From: CAZODA01 sp964578485
GTDB taxonomy: Bacteria > Bacteroidota > Bacteroidia > Bacteroidales > Marinilabiliaceae
Assembly: GCA_964578485.1 (NCBI GenBank)
Contig: CAZODA010000003.1
Coordinates: 86,493 to 150,492, forward strand
Direction: 5' to 3'
DNA length: 64,000 nucleotides
The position numbers and the translations under genes are program-made. A model generated the notes under the pieces. That model worked only from the letters and a program-made list of their open reading frames with translations. It had not been told where the DNA came from and did not search any database. This document shows, piece after piece, positions 63,459-64,000 of this stretch (positions are counted from its first letter, which is position 1; every line of letters begins with the position of its first letter).

Positions 63459-64000
63459 ATGAAAAAAATGATTCTCATTCTGTTATTACCGTTGTTTTGG
63501 CAATGCGTAACAGGTCCCAGCCGTAATGAACTGATTCAAATGAACGATTCTTTACTTTTAACTTCAGCTCAAAAACAGATTCAGCTCAATGAGTTAATAG
63601 AAAGCATTAATATAATTGATGAAAACATTCAATTAATAAAAGAGAAGGAACAAATTATATCATTACATGCTGAAACGGGGGATTTAAAGGGCAGGACTTC
63701 AGAACAAATAAATCATGACATAAACCTTATTTATGAGTTAATGGTTCAAAACAAAAGTCATATTCAAGAACTTGAGCAACAATTAAAAAATATTGGTATT
63801 CAAAATCAGCGTAGTAATCAATTGATAGCAAGTTTAAGCAAGCAATTGGAGGAGAAAAACGCAGAAATCATAAGGCTCCAGAAACAATTAATTTCCGGTG
63901 GCATAGTACTCGATCAATTAAATCTTGAAATAATCGATTTAAGTTTAGAGTTAGATGCTCTAAAAAAAATCAGTGATACCACTAAGTCTCAGCTGGATTT
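63459..64000 (+). CDS. Coiled-coil lipoprotein, 3' end outside window
   Basis: The frame is open from the ATG at 63459 to the last base (180 codons). The first residues are a lipoprotein signal (MILILLLPLLFWQC, Cys at 17). The rest is heptad-rich, with IQELEQQLKNIGIQNQRS and SLSKQLEEKNAEIIRLQKQL, indicating a long coiled coil. It is probably a periplasmic or outer-membrane-anchored structural lipoprotein. It follows rsmI by 35 bp on the same strand. The C-terminal part cannot be seen. Confidence 0.75.
   Translation, partial: MKKMILILLLPLFWQCVTGPSRNELIQMNDSLLLTSAQKQIQLNELIESINIIDENIQLIKEKEQIISLHAETGDLKGRTSEQINHDINLIYELMVQNKSHIQELEQQLKNIGIQNQRSNQLIASLSKQLEEKNAEIIRLQKQLISGGIVLDQLNLEIIDLSLELDALKKISDTTKSQLD

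Noticed and set aside
1..64000. tRNA or rRNA genes
   Set aside because: Reading both strands by eye I found no cloverleaf or T-loop consensus that I could support; a covariance-model search would be decisive.

Overview
The window is a typical chromosomal stretch of an AT-rich member of the Bacteroidota, most likely of the Bacteroidales/Marinilabiliales kind. The evidence is a MurF-alanine racemase fusion, DUF2851 and DUF4294 proteins, a GldB-like lipoprotein, a PorE-like OmpA lipoprotein, many lipoproteins with a short lipobox, a solitary TonB plug protein, and several promoters of the Bacteroidota form TTG-N19/20-TAnnTTTG. No rRNA, tRNA or CRISPR array was recognised. I do not name a species.

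Layout. Bases 1-12,400 hold housekeeping and envelope genes: a partial M28 peptidase, a CoA-disulfide reductase-rhodanese, a GH13 amylase-like protein that has lost its catalytic residues, a TPR lipoprotein, a prolyl oligopeptidase, and rpsO followed by pnp. Bases 12,470-20,750 hold an L-fucose utilisation cluster (AraC regulator, fucI, sugar kinase, fucU, fucP) that is split by an oppositely oriented type IV toxin-antitoxin pair (AbiEi/AbiEii) with a symmetrical four-site operator. Bases 20,995-25,933 are accessory: a plug-only secreted protein, then a tightly coupled pair of a RecQ helicase fused to a phosphoribosyltransferase domain and a DprA-like protein, then a lipoprotein and a tiny secreted peptide. 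Bases 25,988-28,110 are a gene-free block with 2.3 tandem copies of a 710-bp repeat rich in palindromes. A GH28/GH43 pair for plant polysaccharide breakdown follows (28.1-31.5 kb).

From 32 kb to the end the content is mostly core: DUF4294, sucC, a TrmH-family methyltransferase, lpdA, the PorE-like protein, purM, prfA, pyrF, a second repeat block (43.1-43.7 kb), a TlpA-like thioredoxin lipoprotein, an M3 peptidase, DUF2851, DUF1573, meaB, another thioredoxin lipoprotein, a 2[4Fe-4S] ferredoxin, a 5-formyl-THF cyclo-ligase, a nitrilase, a gldB-like gene, a beta-barrel protein, nadE, a Crp-family regulator, murF-alr, a conserved hypothetical, rsmI and a partial coiled-coil lipoprotein.

The strongest points for follow-up are the RecQ-PRTase/DprA pair as a candidate defence or toxin-antitoxin module (compare ShosTA), a NadE whose glutaminase domain lacks its nucleophilic cysteine, a GH13 protein with all three catalytic acids replaced, the AbiE operator embedded in the fucose cluster, and the palindromic repeat families between genes.
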